64,000 nt of DNA from Labilithrix sp. (GTDB taxonomy: Bacteria; Myxococcota; Polyangia; Polyangiales; Polyangiaceae): assembly GCA_028287035.1 (NCBI GenBank), contig JAQBQL010000237.1, positions 1 to 64,000 of the forward strand, in the 5' to 3' direction. Under the pieces are notes generated by a model. It saw only the letters and a program-made list of their open reading frames with translations, had not been told where the DNA came from and did no database searches. Every line of letters begins with the position of its first letter. Position 1 is the first letter of the stretch. Below, piece by piece: positions 29,495 to 38,563 of this stretch. The position numbers and the translations under genes are program-made.

Positions 29495-29950
29495 ATGCCG
29501 GCCGCGTGGTCTTCGCTGCTCTGCACGATCGGGAGAATCCGCTGCGCGATTCCCCTCGAGCATGTCGTCGAGACGTCGCGCCCGCTCCCCGTCGAGCCCC
29601 TCGCCGGAGCGCCCGACGTGGTGCGCGGCGTCGCCCTTCTGCGCGGTGAGCCGCTGCCGGTCGTCGACGCGGGCCGCCTCCTCGGGGTCACGAGCGAGGG
29701 CGCGGAGGGCGCACGCTTCGTCGTGCTCCGCGTGGGCGCGCGCCGCGCGGTGCTCGCGGTCGACGGCGTCACCGGCGTCCGTGGGCTCCGCGGAGCGCGG
29801 ACCGAGCCGCTGGCCGAGCTCCTCGGCGGCGCTCGTCAGGCCCTCGCCGCCATCGGAGTGCAGGGGCAAGAGCTGCTCGTCGTGATCGATGCGTTGCGGG
29901 TGGTTCCGGAGGAGGCCTGGGCGGCGCTCGCGGAGAACGTGCGACGATGA
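29495..29950 (+). CDS. CheW-like coupling protein 1 (WspB position)
   Basis: A 151-residue single CheW domain: CTIGRIRCAIPLEHVVETSRPL, GVALLRGEPLPVVDAGRLLGV, VGARRAVLAVDGVTGV. It links the receptor to CheA. ATG 29495 (MPAAWSSLLC) fits the domain start and has GGGGG about 9 bases upstream; the frame further upstream runs through the terminator and is not coding. Its stop overlaps the CheR start as ATGA. It is the first gene of the chemosensory operon. Confidence 0.87.
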   Translation: MPAAWSSLLCTIGRIRCAIPLEHVVETSRPLPVEPLAGAPDVVRGVALLRGEPLPVVDAGRLLGVTSEGAEGARFVVLRVGARRAVLAVDGVTGVRGLRGARTEPLAELLGGARQALAAIGVQGQELLVVIDALRVVPEEAWAALAENVRR

Positions 29951-31371
29951 GCGAGGTCGTCGACTCGGAGGACGTCGCTCGGTTCCGGTCGTTCGTCGAG
30001 CGGACGTTCGGCTTCGCGCTCGAACATGCGAAGGTGCCGACGCTCGCCGAGATCCTCGGCAAGCACGCGGCGCCGAGCGGCCTGAGCGCCAGGGCGTACC
30101 TCGCGCGCCTCGAGACCCTCGGGGGGACGGAGGACCTGCGCGCCCTCGCGGTCGCGCTCACGATCCCCGAGACGTACTTCTTTCGCGGAAGAGACCAGCT
30201 GAATGCGTTCCGCGAGGTGGCGCTGCCCGCGCGTGCCCGCGCGCGGGACGCCAGCCGTCGGCTTCGCATCCTTTCCGCAGGGTGCGCGTCCGGCGAGGAG
30301 CCGTACTCGCTCGCGATCCTCGTCCACGAGGCGAGGCTGGATCCTTCGTTTCACGTCAGCATCGTGGGCGCGGACGTGAACACGGCCATGCTCGCGAAGG
30401 CGCGGACGGGGCTCTACACCGCGTGGTCCTTGCGCGACACGCCGCCCGCGGTGCGCGCGCGCTGGTTCGTCGACGAAGATGGCCTCTTCCGGATCCACGA
30501 GAGCATCCGCCGCGCCGTCACCTTCGAGGAACGTAACCTCACGAACCCCGACGACCCGCCGTGGCCGGAGGCATCCTTCGACATCGTCTTCTGGCGCAAC
30601 GTGATGATGTACTTCACGCCAGCCCATGCCGACGCCGTCCTCGCGCGGCTCACGCGGGCGCTCGCGCCCGGCGGCTATCTCTTCCTCGGACACGCCGAGA
30701 CGCTGCGCGGCACGAGCACGGAGCTGCGCCTGCGGCACACCCACGACACCTTCTACTACCAGCGCAAGGAGCTGAACGGCGGAAGCGTGCCGCCGCCGCC
30801 GCAGGTGTCGCTCGCGGCACCGGCGCCTCCCGAGCTCCCCCAGCCTCGACCCGACGCTGCGCCCGGCGCTGACGAGGTGGAGCACGCATTGACGCTGTTC
30901 GCGCGCGAGCGGTTCGCCGAGGCCCTCGCCCTGGTGGCGGACCTGCCCGAGGACGTGCGCAAGGGGACCACGGTGGCGGTCTTGCACGCGGCGCTCCTCC
31001 TCCAGAGTGGCGCGGCGGAGGAAGCGCGGCGGCTCTGCGAGGCGCTGCTCGAGGTCGACGAGCTCGACCCGGGCGCGCACTACCTCGCAGGCGTGGCGCG
31101 GGAGGCTGCAGGCGAGCGCGAGGCCGCCGCCGACCACCACCGGATCGCCGCGTACCTCGACCCGACGTTCGCGATGCCGCGGCTCCACCTCGGCCTGCTC
31201 GCGCGTCGCGCGGGCGACCGATCGGCGGCGCGCCGCGAGCTCACACAGGCGCTGTCGCTCCTGCACGGCGAGCATCCACGCCGGCTGCTGCTCTTCGGCG
31301 GCGGCTTCGGCGCCGAGGCGCTCGCCACCCTGTGTTGCCACGAGCTCGCGGCCTGCGGAGACGCGACGTGA
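29947..31371 (+). CDS. CheR methyltransferase with TPR domain (WspC-like)
   Basis: A 474-residue chemoreceptor methyltransferase fused to tetratricopeptide repeats. The CheR part (1-270) has the family motif ETYFFR (75-80), SAM-binding LSAGCASGEEPYSLAI (109-124), VGADVN and FWRNVMMYF, ending in the TFYYQR strand. After a Pro-rich linker, residues about 310-474 carry TPR-like helices (for example ERFAEALALVADLPEDV and YLAGVAREAAGEREAAADHH). It adds methyl groups to receptor Glu residues for adaptation. It overlaps both neighbours by four bases (ATGA and GTGA), so translation is coupled. Confidence 0.93.
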   Translation: MSEVVDSEDVARFRSFVERTFGFALEHAKVPTLAEILGKHAAPSGLSARAYLARLETLGGTEDLRALAVALTIPETYFFRGRDQLNAFREVALPARARARDASRRLRILSAGCASGEEPYSLAILVHEARLDPSFHVSIVGADVNTAMLAKARTGLYTAWSLRDTPPAVRARWFVDEDGLFRIHESIRRAVTFEERNLTNPDDPPWPEASFDIVFWRNVMMYFTPAHADAVLARLTRALAPGGYLFLGHAETLRGTSTELRLRHTHDTFYYQRKELNGGSVPPPPQVSLAAPAPPELPQPRPDAAPGADEVEHALTLFARERFAEALALVADLPEDVRKGTTVAVLHAALLLQSGAAEEARRLCEALLEVDELDPGAHYLAGVAREAAGEREAAADHHRIAAYLDPTFAMPRLHLGLLARRAGDRSAARRELTQALSLLHGEHPRRLLLFGGGFGAEALATLCCHELAACGDAT

Positions 31372-31895
31372 CGTTCGATGATCGCGCGCGCGAGCTGCGT
31401 CTCGCGTTCGATGCCTCCTTCGCGGAGGCGCCGCCCGCGCAGCGCCCGGACCGCGTCGAGCTGCTCGTCATCCGGGCCGGCGAGCAGCGGCTTGCGCTGC
31501 GTCTGGACGGCTTGCGCGGGCTCTTCGTGGACAAGGTGATGACGCCGGTGCCGAGCCCGGTCGCGGAGCTGATCGGCCTGGCTGCGTTCCGAGGGGACGT
31601 CGCGCCCGTGTACGATCTCGGAGCGCTCCTCGGGGCTGGCGAGGCTCGGGATCCGCTCCGCTACGTGGTGCTCGTCACCCATGCGGGAGCCCTCGTCGGC
31701 TTCGCGTTCACCGCGTTCGATGGGCACGTCCGTGTCGCGCCGGAGGACGTCGCGGCCGCAGCCGCGGGGGGCCCGGCGCTGCCGGAGGTCGTGCGCCACG
31801 ACGGGGCATCACGGCCCGTCGTCGACGTGGCGGCGCTGCTTGCGTCGCTCGGCAAGCGTGCGGCGGGGATCGAAGCCGCCACCGGGAAGGGTTGA
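31368..31895 (+). CDS. CheW-like coupling protein 2 (WspD position)
   Basis: A 175-residue CheW domain protein with a 25-residue N-terminal extension: [71 protein letters not shown] 31368 overlaps the CheR stop as GTGA and is therefore preferred over the start upstream. Wsp systems likewise have two CheW proteins flanking CheR. Likely in the receptor-kinase array. Confidence 0.87.
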   Translation: MTFDDRARELRLAFDASFAEAPPAQRPDRVELLVIRAGEQRLALRLDGLRGLFVDKVMTPVPSPVAELIGLAAFRGDVAPVYDLGALLGAGEARDPLRYVVLVTHAGALVGFAFTAFDGHVRVAPEDVAAAAAGGPALPEVVRHDGASRPVVDVAALLASLGKRAAGIEAATGKG

Positions 31896-31908
31896 AGGGA
31901 GCAAGCGC

Positions 31909-33375
31909 ATGTGGACATTCGGCAAGAAGCTCGCCGTGGGGTTCTTTCTCTCCTCGGCATTGGTCGCCCTCATCGGGGTGATGGCTCATCGCGGGATCGA
32001 CACGCTCACGAGGACCAGCTACGCGGTCGCTCACACGCACACGGTGCTCGAGCACGTCAGCGGCGTGCTCGGCGAGATGCGCGACACCGAGACGGGTCAG
32101 CGCGGCTTCATCATCACGGGCGACGACGGGTACCTCGACCCGTATCGCACGGGGACCACGAACGTCGTCCGCGTGATCGGGGAGCTGCGCGTGCTCACCG
32201 CCGACAGCCCGCGGGAGCAGCAGCGACTCGACGAGATCGAGCGGAACGTCCGCGCGAAGCTCGACGAGCTGAAGCGCCCGATCGATGCGCGGCGTACCGG
32301 CGGCCTCGAGGCGGCGGAGAAGGTGGTCAGGGAGGGCACCGGGAAGCGCGCGATGGACGAGCTCCGGCTGTCACTCGAGAAGATGGACATCGAGGAGCGT
32401 CAGCTGCTCAAGGAGCGTGCCGAGGAGGTGGAGGCCGCGGCCAGCAGCGGGCGCGGCACCATCGTCGCCGGGACGTCCGCGAGCCTGGTGCTCGTCGTGC
32501 TGGTCGGCGTCTATCTCACGCGTTCGCTGAGCGGCCAGATCGGCGCGGCGGCGCGCAACGTCCAGGGCTCGTCCGCCGAGCTCCAGTCGGCCGCGGCGCA
32601 ACAGGTGACCGGCGCGCGCGAGTCCGCGACCTCGATGAACGAGATCACGACGACGATGAGCGAGCTGCTCGCCACGTCGCGCCAGATCGCCGAGAGCGCG
32701 CAGCGGGTCGCGCAGATCGCCGAGCAGACCGTGGTGGCCGCCCGCACCGGCGACGGGACGGTGAGCCGCGCGAGCGAGTCGATCCAGGGGATCCGCCGCC
32801 AGGTCGACCTCATCGTCGTGAACATGCTGGAGCTCGGGAAGAAGTCGCAGCAGATCGGCGCGGTGCTCGAGATCGTGTCGGAGCTCGCCGAGCAGACGAA
32901 CATCCTCGCCATCAACGCGACCATCGAGGCGGCGGGGGCGGGCGAGACGGGCCGCCGCTTCGCGGTGGTCGCCGACGAGATCCGCAAGCTCGCCGACCGC
33001 GTCGCTGGCTCCACGAAGGAGATCCGCACGCTCATCGAGGACGTCCGCAGCGCCGTCAACACCACCGTCATGACCACCGAGACGGGGTCGAAGGCGGTCG
33101 ACGCCGGCGCGCGGCAGTTCGTCGACGTGGCCTCCTCGTTCAAGCAGATCGCCACGCTGGTCTCGACGACCACCGAGGCGTCGCGCGAGATCGAGCTGTC
33201 CACGAAGCAGCAGACCACGGCCGTCGAGCAGGTGAATCTCGCCATCGGGAACGTCGCGCAGGCGACGCGCGAGACGGAGGCGAGCTCGAACCAGACGCTC
33301 CAGGCCATCTCGCAGCTCACCGCGGTGTCGAGGAGCCTGCTGACGCTCGTGGAACCCTCCCGCGCGCGCGTCTGA
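31909..33375 (+). CDS. methyl-accepting receptor with CHASE3 sensor
   Basis: A 488-residue chemoreceptor. Helix 1 (about 8-24) and helix 2 (about 184-203) flank a periplasmic CHASE3 domain with its typical [23 protein letters not shown] (57-79). The cytoplasmic part starts directly after helix 2 without an obvious HAMP domain. The signalling tip is [18 protein letters not shown]...[16 protein letters not shown]. No NWETF tether is at the C-terminus. GAAGGGAG lies 7 bases before the ATG. In this operon it takes the place of WspA. Confidence 0.93.
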   Translation: MWTFGKKLAVGFFLSSALVALIGVMAHRGIDTLTRTSYAVAHTHTVLEHVSGVLGEMRDTETGQRGFIITGDDGYLDPYRTGTTNVVRVIGELRVLTADSPREQQRLDEIERNVRAKLDELKRPIDARRTGGLEAAEKVVREGTGKRAMDELRLSLEKMDIEERQLLKERAEEVEAAASSGRGTIVAGTSASLVLVVLVGVYLTRSLSGQIGAAARNVQGSSAELQSAAAQQVTGARESATSMNEITTTMSELLATSRQIAESAQRVAQIAEQTVVAARTGDGTVSRASESIQGIRRQVDLIVVNMLELGKKSQQIGAVLEIVSELAEQTNILAINATIEAAGAGETGRRFAVVADEIRKLADRVAGSTKEIRTLIEDVRSAVNTTVMTTETGSKAVDAGARQFVDVASSFKQIATLVSTTTEASREIELSTKQQTTAVEQVNLAIGNVAQATRETEASSNQTLQAISQLTAVSRSLLTLVEPSRARV

Positions 33376-33378
33376 GCC

Positions 33379-35487
33379 ATGGCCGCGGACCCTTACAGGT
33401 ACTTCCGGATCGAGGCCGCCGAGCTGCAGGCGGACCTCGGCCAGGGCGTGCTCGCCCTCGAGCGCGGGGACGGGGGAAGCGGCGCGCGCGCCGCGATCGT
33501 TGCGCGCCTGCTGAGGCTCGCGCACACGCTGAAGGGCGCCGCGCGCGTGGTGCGTCAGCGCGAGATCGCCGATCACGCGCACGCGATCGAGGAGGTGCTC
33601 GGGCCCTACCGCGAGGGAGAAGGTGGCGTCGCGCGTGAGCACGTGGACCTGCTGCTCGCGCGCGTCGACGGCATCGCGGCACTCGTCAAGAAGCTCGGCG
33701 TCGCGCCAGCGAAGGCGGCCTCCGCGCCGGCGGCACCTCCTCCCGAGCCGCCGCAGGACACGGTCCGGACGAGCGTCGCGGAGATCAATCTCCTTGTCGA
33801 CGGGATCGGTGAGGCAAGCGCGCTCCTCGGCACGCTCCGCCGCGGCCAGGGGCCGCTCGGTCGCGCGCGGCGCCTCGTCGACCTGCTCGCGTCGCAGCTC
33901 GCGAGCCCTCGGCTTCGCGAGTCGATGCGCGGGGCTGGCCCCACGGGTGCGCTCGCGGCCGCGAAGACGTACGCGCTCGCCGAGGAGCTGCAAGACGTGT
34001 TCGACGGTCTCGAGCGCACGCTCGGTCCCGGCATCGACCAGCTCGATCAGGAGCTCCGTCAGGTCCGCGAGTCCGCCGAGCAGCTCCGCCTCGTCCCGGC
34101 AGCGTCGCTCTTCGCGGCGCTCGAGCGAGCCGTGCGCGACGTGGCGCAGGCGCAGGGCAAGCGCGTCGTGGTCGAGGGACGCGGCGGCGACGTCCGGCTC
34201 GACGCCCACGTGCTCGCGGCGGTGCAGGGCGCTCTCTTGCAGGTTGCACGGAATGCGGTCGCCCACGGAATCGAGGACCCGGAACGTCGGCGCGCCTCCG
34301 GCAAGGACCCGACCGGCCGCGTGATCCTCGAGATCGTCCGTCGCGGCCGCCGCGTCTCGTTCCTCGTCCGCGACGACGGGCGCGGCATCGACCTCGAGGC
34401 CGTCCGCGCGAAAGCCGAGGAGCGGGGACTCGTCGCAAGGGGTGAGGTCAGCGTCGAGCCCGCCCGCCTGCTACAGCTCCTCCTGCACGCGCGTCTCAGC
34501 ACGTCGGCCTCCGTGACCGAGCTCTCCGGGCGCGGGATCGGGCTGGATCTGCTGCGCGCCGCGGCCGAGCAGCTCGCGGGCCACGTCGAGGTGCGGACCG
34601 AGGCCGGCCAGGGGTCGACGTTCGAGCTGCTCGTGCCGGTGTCGCTCGCATCCGTCCACGCGCTGCTCGTCACGGCCGCCGGGGAGACCGTGGCGATCCC
34701 GCTCGAGGCCCTCCGCGAGACGATTCGTCTGCCGCGCGGGTCGGTGGTCCGCACTCCCGCCGGCGAGCAGCTGGCGCACGGCAGCGAGGTGCTGCCATTC
34801 GTTCCGCTAGGCAAGCTGCTCGCCTCGCGGCGTTCGCGGACGCCGGCGATTACCTCCGCCGATCCGGCCGGCGAGGCGCCCTTCATCACCGCGCTCGTCG
34901 TGAGGTCCGCGCGCGGGGTCGCGGCGATCGGCGTCGACCGGCTGCTCGGCACGGCGACCGTCGTGCAGCGGCCGCTGCCCGCGCTCGCGCCCGCCACCGC
35001 GGTCGTCGCGGGCTCCTCGATCGATGCGGACGGGAACCCGCAGCTCGTCCTCGATCCGGAGGGCCTCGTGCTCGCCGCTCGAGGGGCTGGCGTCACGGCG
35101 GCGGCGGCGCCGGTGCGGGCAGCACGCCGGGTGCTCGTGATCGACGACTCGATGACGACGCGCATGCTGGAGCAGAGCATCCTCGAGTCCGCCGGCTTCG
35201 ACGTCGAGGTCGCGAGCTCCGCCGAGGAGGGCCTCGACAAGATCCGCGCGAGCGACTTCGCGCTCGTGCTCGTCGACGTCGAGATGCCGAGGATGGACGG
35301 GTTCACGTTCATCGAGACGGTGCGCGCCGATCCTCGGCTGCGGGACATCCCGTGCATCCTCGTGACCTCGCGCGCCGACGAGGAGGACCGCCGGCGCGGA
35401 CGCGAGGTGGGCGCGAACGGTCACATCCAGAAGGGCGAGTTCGATCAGAACGAGCTGCTCGCCCGCATCCGGGAGCTGGTGAGCTGA
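33379..35487 (+). CDS. CheA-receiver hybrid kinase (WspE-like)
   Basis: A 702-residue CheA. The HPt domain is at the N-terminus with phosphoaccepting His49 (RLAHTLKGAARVV). A Pro/Ala linker follows, then a dimerisation region and ATP domain (VARNAVAHGIEDPE, RDDGRGID, GRGIGLD), a CheW-like domain (about 415-550), and a C-terminal receiver starting VLVIDDSMTTRML with the acceptor Asp in LVLVDVEMPRMDG. ATG 33379 is 3 bases after the receptor stop. It should phosphorylate its own receiver, CheB and probably the three-receiver kinase downstream. Confidence 0.94.
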   Translation: MAADPYRYFRIEAAELQADLGQGVLALERGDGGSGARAAIVARLLRLAHTLKGAARVVRQREIADHAHAIEEVLGPYREGEGGVAREHVDLLLARVDGIAALVKKLGVAPAKAASAPAAPPPEPPQDTVRTSVAEINLLVDGIGEASALLGTLRRGQGPLGRARRLVDLLASQLASPRLRESMRGAGPTGALAAAKTYALAEELQDVFDGLERTLGPGIDQLDQELRQVRESAEQLRLVPAASLFAALERAVRDVAQAQGKRVVVEGRGGDVRLDAHVLAAVQGALLQVARNAVAHGIEDPERRRASGKDPTGRVILEIVRRGRRVSFLVRDDGRGIDLEAVRAKAEERGLVARGEVSVEPARLLQLLLHARLSTSASVTELSGRGIGLDLLRAAAEQLAGHVEVRTEAGQGSTFELLVPVSLASVHALLVTAAGETVAIPLEALRETIRLPRGSVVRTPAGEQLAHGSEVLPFVPLGKLLASRRSRTPAITSADPAGEAPFITALVVRSARGVAAIGVDRLLGTATVVQRPLPALAPATAVVAGSSIDADGNPQLVLDPEGLVLAARGAGVTAAAAPVRAARRVLVIDDSMTTRMLEQSILESAGFDVEVASSAEEGLDKIRASDFALVLVDVEMPRMDGFTFIETVRADPRLRDIPCILVTSRADEEDRRRGREVGANGHIQKGEFDQNELLARIRELVS

Positions 35488-36563
35488 TGCCGAAGATCCG
35501 TGTGCTGATCGTGGAGGATTCACCCACCGTTCGGGGCCGCCTCGTGGAAGTGGTGAGCGCCGGCCCCGGGTTCGAGGTGGTCGGCGAGGCGGCGGACGGC
35601 AAGCGTGCCATCGAGCTGTGCACGGCGCTCCGGCCCGACGTCATCATGATGGACATGATGCTGCCGGTCATGACCGGGCTCGCCGCCACCGAGTACATCA
35701 TGGCGCACCAGCCGACGCCGATCCTGATCGTGTCCTCGTCGTCGAACCGGGGCGAGCTGTTCAAGACCTACGACGCGCTCTCGGCGGGCGCCGTCGACGT
35801 GCTCGAGAAGCCGATGGGTGACGAGGCGGAGGGCGCCTGGGAGGCGACGCTCCTGTCGACCCTGCGCGTCGTCTCGCGCATCAAGGTCATCACGCATCTG
35901 CGGGCGCGGTTCCGGAACACGCCATTTCCTGGTGCCGCGTCCGCTGCGGGCCGGGCTGCGGCACGTCCGCGCGGCACACGGGCCGAGGTGATCGTCATCG
36001 GCGCGTCGACCGGCGGGCCCGGGGCGATCGTGGACGTGCTGCGATCACTCCCTCCGGCCGTGACGCTGCCCGTCCTCATCGTCCTCCACATCGGCGAGAA
36101 GTTCGGGAGCGCGCTCGCCGAATGGCTCGACACCCAGTCGCCGCGCCGCGTGGCCTGTGCGACGGACGGGATGCCGGTCAGCTCGCTCGCCGGGCGCGTC
36201 GTCATGGCGGCGCCGGACCGTCATCTCGTCGTTCGTGGCGGCCACCTCCGCCTCGACGGCGGACCGGAGCGCTTCTCGTGCCGTCCTTCGGTCGACGTCC
36301 TCTTCGAGTCGGTGGCGCGCGAGTACGGCGGAGCGGCCGTCGCGTGCCTGCTCACCGGCATGGGCCGCGACGGCGCCGCGGGGCTCCTCGAGATACGCCG
36401 CGCCGGCGGCTCGACCATCGCGCAGGACGAAGCGACCTCCGTGATCTTCGGGATGCCGCGCGAGGCGGCGCTCCTCGGGGCGGCCGAGCAGGTGCTGCCC
36501 CTCCAGGAGATCGGCGCCGCGATCGGGCAGCTCGTGACCGGCACTGGAGAACGAAGCCGATGA
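35487..36563 (+). CDS. cheB: CheB receptor methylesterase/deamidase
   Basis: A 358-residue CheB: receiver (1-125) with Asp56 (VIMMDMMLP) and Lys108, a linker, and the methylesterase domain (about 165-350) with catalytic Ser174 (GASTGG), His201 (VLHIGEKF) and Asp295 (GMGRDGA). It removes methyl groups from the receptor when phosphorylated by CheA. ATG 35487 shares one base with the CheA stop (TGATG). It corresponds to WspF. Confidence 0.95.
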   Translation: MPKIRVLIVEDSPTVRGRLVEVVSAGPGFEVVGEAADGKRAIELCTALRPDVIMMDMMLPVMTGLAATEYIMAHQPTPILIVSSSSNRGELFKTYDALSAGAVDVLEKPMGDEAEGAWEATLLSTLRVVSRIKVITHLRARFRNTPFPGAASAAGRAAARPRGTRAEVIVIGASTGGPGAIVDVLRSLPPAVTLPVLIVLHIGEKFGSALAEWLDTQSPRRVACATDGMPVSSLAGRVVMAAPDRHLVVRGGHLRLDGGPERFSCRPSVDVLFESVAREYGGAAVACLLTGMGRDGAAGLLEIRRAGGSTIAQDEATSVIFGMPREAALLGAAEQVLPLQEIGAAIGQLVTGTGERSR

Positions 36564-38533
36564 TCGACGCGGTGCTCATCGTCGACGACAGCCTGACCGT
36601 CCGCATGGATCTCGCGGAGGCGTTCGCCGAGGCAGGCTTCCGCGCCATGCCGTGCGCGACGGCACGCGAGGCGCGCGAAGCGGTCGACCGCGAGCCGATC
36701 GCCGTCGCGGTCCTCGACGTGCGGCTCCCCGACGGTGACGGCGTCGAGCTCCTCGAGGCCTTCCGGGCGCGCCCGGACGGCGACCGCCTGATCGTCCTCA
36801 TGCTCTCGGCGGAGGCCGAGGTGAAGGACCGCGTTCGCGGGCTCGCCATGGGGGCGGACGAGTACGTCGGCAAGCCCTACGAGGCGAGCTACGTCGTGGG
36901 CAAGGCACGCGAGCTCCTCCGCGCGCGCGGGGTCGGCGCGGTCGGCGGGCGTCCGAGCTTGCTCGTGATCGACGACAGCCCGACCTACCGTGAGGCCTCG
37001 CGCGAGGCGTTCGAGGGGGCGGGGTACCGCGTGCTCGTCGCGGGCACCGGAGAAGAGGGGCTGAGGGCGCTCGCTGCGCATCGACCCGCGGCAGTCGTGG
37101 TGGACGGCGAGCTTCCCGGCATCGACGGGCCGACGGTGATCCGGCGCATTCGCCTCGACCCGGCGCTGCGCGGGACGGTCTGCGTGCTGCTCACCGCGCG
37201 CGACGGAGGCGGCGCGGAGCTGAACGCGCTCGATGCGGGCGCGGACGCGTTCGTGCACAAGGGCGAGGACATGGCGGTCATCCTGGCGCGGGTCGCGGCG
37301 GCGCTGCGGGCCGCGATGAGCCGTGACGCGCCGCCGAGCAGCCTGGCCCTGCAGCGCGTGCTCGTCGTCGACGCGAGCGAGGCGTATCGCGCTCACGTCA
37401 GCGAGGCACTCGGCGGGGAAGGCTATGACGTCGTGCTCGCGCGGAGCGGGGAGGAGGCGCTCGAGCTGCTGGCCGTGCAGCTCGTCGACTGCATCTTGCT
37501 CGAGCTGGACCTGCCCACCCTCTCGGGAGACGAGACCTGCCGGCGGATCAAGGCCGCGCCCGGGCTCCGCGACGTCCCGCTCATCGCGCTGATCGCGAGC
37601 GACCAGCGGAGCCGCGTGATCGAGAGCCTCGAGGCCGGCGCCGACGACGTGGTGGCCAAGGAGAGCGACGACGGCATGCTGAAGGCGCGCGTCCGCGCGC
37701 AGATCCGGCGCAAGCAGTTCGAGGACGAGGGCCGCCGCATCCGCGAGACGCTGCTCCGGAAGGAGCTCGAGGCGGCCGAGGCGCGCGCCGCCCGTGAGCT
37801 GGCCGAGACACGCGCTGCGCTCGTCGAGGAGCTGCAGCGGAAGAACGAGGAGCTCGAGGCCTTCAGCTATTCGGTCTCGCACGACCTGCGCGCCCCGCTC
37901 CGCTCGATCGATGGCTTCAGCGCGGCGCTCGTCGAAGACGCGGGCGATCACCTCGACGCCACCGCGAAGGAGCATGTCCGGCGCGTCCGGGCGGCCGCCC
38001 AGCGCATGGGCGAGCTCATCGACGATCTCCTCGAGCTGTCCCGCGTCGGACGCACCGAGCTGCGCCGGACCGAGACCGACGTGACCGCGCTCGCCGAGAT
38101 GGTGCTCGGGTCGCTGCGGCGCGGCGATGTCGGGCGCAACGTGGAGACCGTCATCGAGCCCGGGATGATCGCGCACGCTGACATGCGCCTGCTCCAGGCG
38201 GTGTTCGAGAACCTGCTCGGAAACGCCTGGAAGTTCTCCTCGAGGACGCCGGGCGCCCGGATCTCGGTCACCCGGGAGAGGAACGAGGAGCAGGACGTCT
38301 TCCACGTCGCCGACAACGGCGCGGGCTTCGATCAGGCGTATGCGAAGAAGCTGTTCCAGCCCTTCCAGCGTCTCCACCGGGAGGCCGACTTCACCGGCAC
38401 CGGGATCGGGCTCGCCACGGTCCGCCGGATCATCGAGCGGCACGGGGGGCGGGTCTGGGCCGAGGGCGAAGTGGGGAAGGGGGCGACCATGAGCTTCTCG
38501 CTGCCGCGTCGGAGGGCGCCGGCAGCCACGTGA
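36560..38533 (+). CDS. triple-receiver histidine kinase, probable output of the che operon
   Basis: A 657-residue soluble protein: three receivers (about 1-125, 133-252, 264-385), a coiled coil (385-432), then a kinase with His441 in YSVSHDLRAPLRS, N box ENLLGNAWKFSS, DNGAGFD and GTGIGLATV. Acceptors Asp53 and Asp182 are intact. The third receiver has Glu315 (ILLELDLP) where Asp is expected and lacks the usual acidic pair (VVDASEAY), so it is probably locked or used for docking. ATG 36560 overlaps the CheB stop (ATGA), so it belongs to the operon where Wsp systems have the diguanylate cyclase WspR. Confidence 0.92.
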   Translation: MIDAVLIVDDSLTVRMDLAEAFAEAGFRAMPCATAREAREAVDREPIAVAVLDVRLPDGDGVELLEAFRARPDGDRLIVLMLSAEAEVKDRVRGLAMGADEYVGKPYEASYVVGKARELLRARGVGAVGGRPSLLVIDDSPTYREASREAFEGAGYRVLVAGTGEEGLRALAAHRPAAVVVDGELPGIDGPTVIRRIRLDPALRGTVCVLLTARDGGGAELNALDAGADAFVHKGEDMAVILARVAAALRAAMSRDAPPSSLALQRVLVVDASEAYRAHVSEALGGEGYDVVLARSGEEALELLAVQLVDCILLELDLPTLSGDETCRRIKAAPGLRDVPLIALIASDQRSRVIESLEAGADDVVAKESDDGMLKARVRAQIRRKQFEDEGRRIRETLLRKELEAAEARAARELAETRAALVEELQRKNEELEAFSYSVSHDLRAPLRSIDGFSAALVEDAGDHLDATAKEHVRRVRAAAQRMGELIDDLLELSRVGRTELRRTETDVTALAEMVLGSLRRGDVGRNVETVIEPGMIAHADMRLLQAVFENLLGNAWKFSSRTPGARISVTRERNEEQDVFHVADNGAGFDQAYAKKLFQPFQRLHREADFTGTGIGLATVRRIIERHGGRVWAEGEVGKGATMSFSLPRRRAPAAT

Positions 38534-38563
38534 CTCCGGCGCGCCCCGGGTCGCTCGTGCCGA

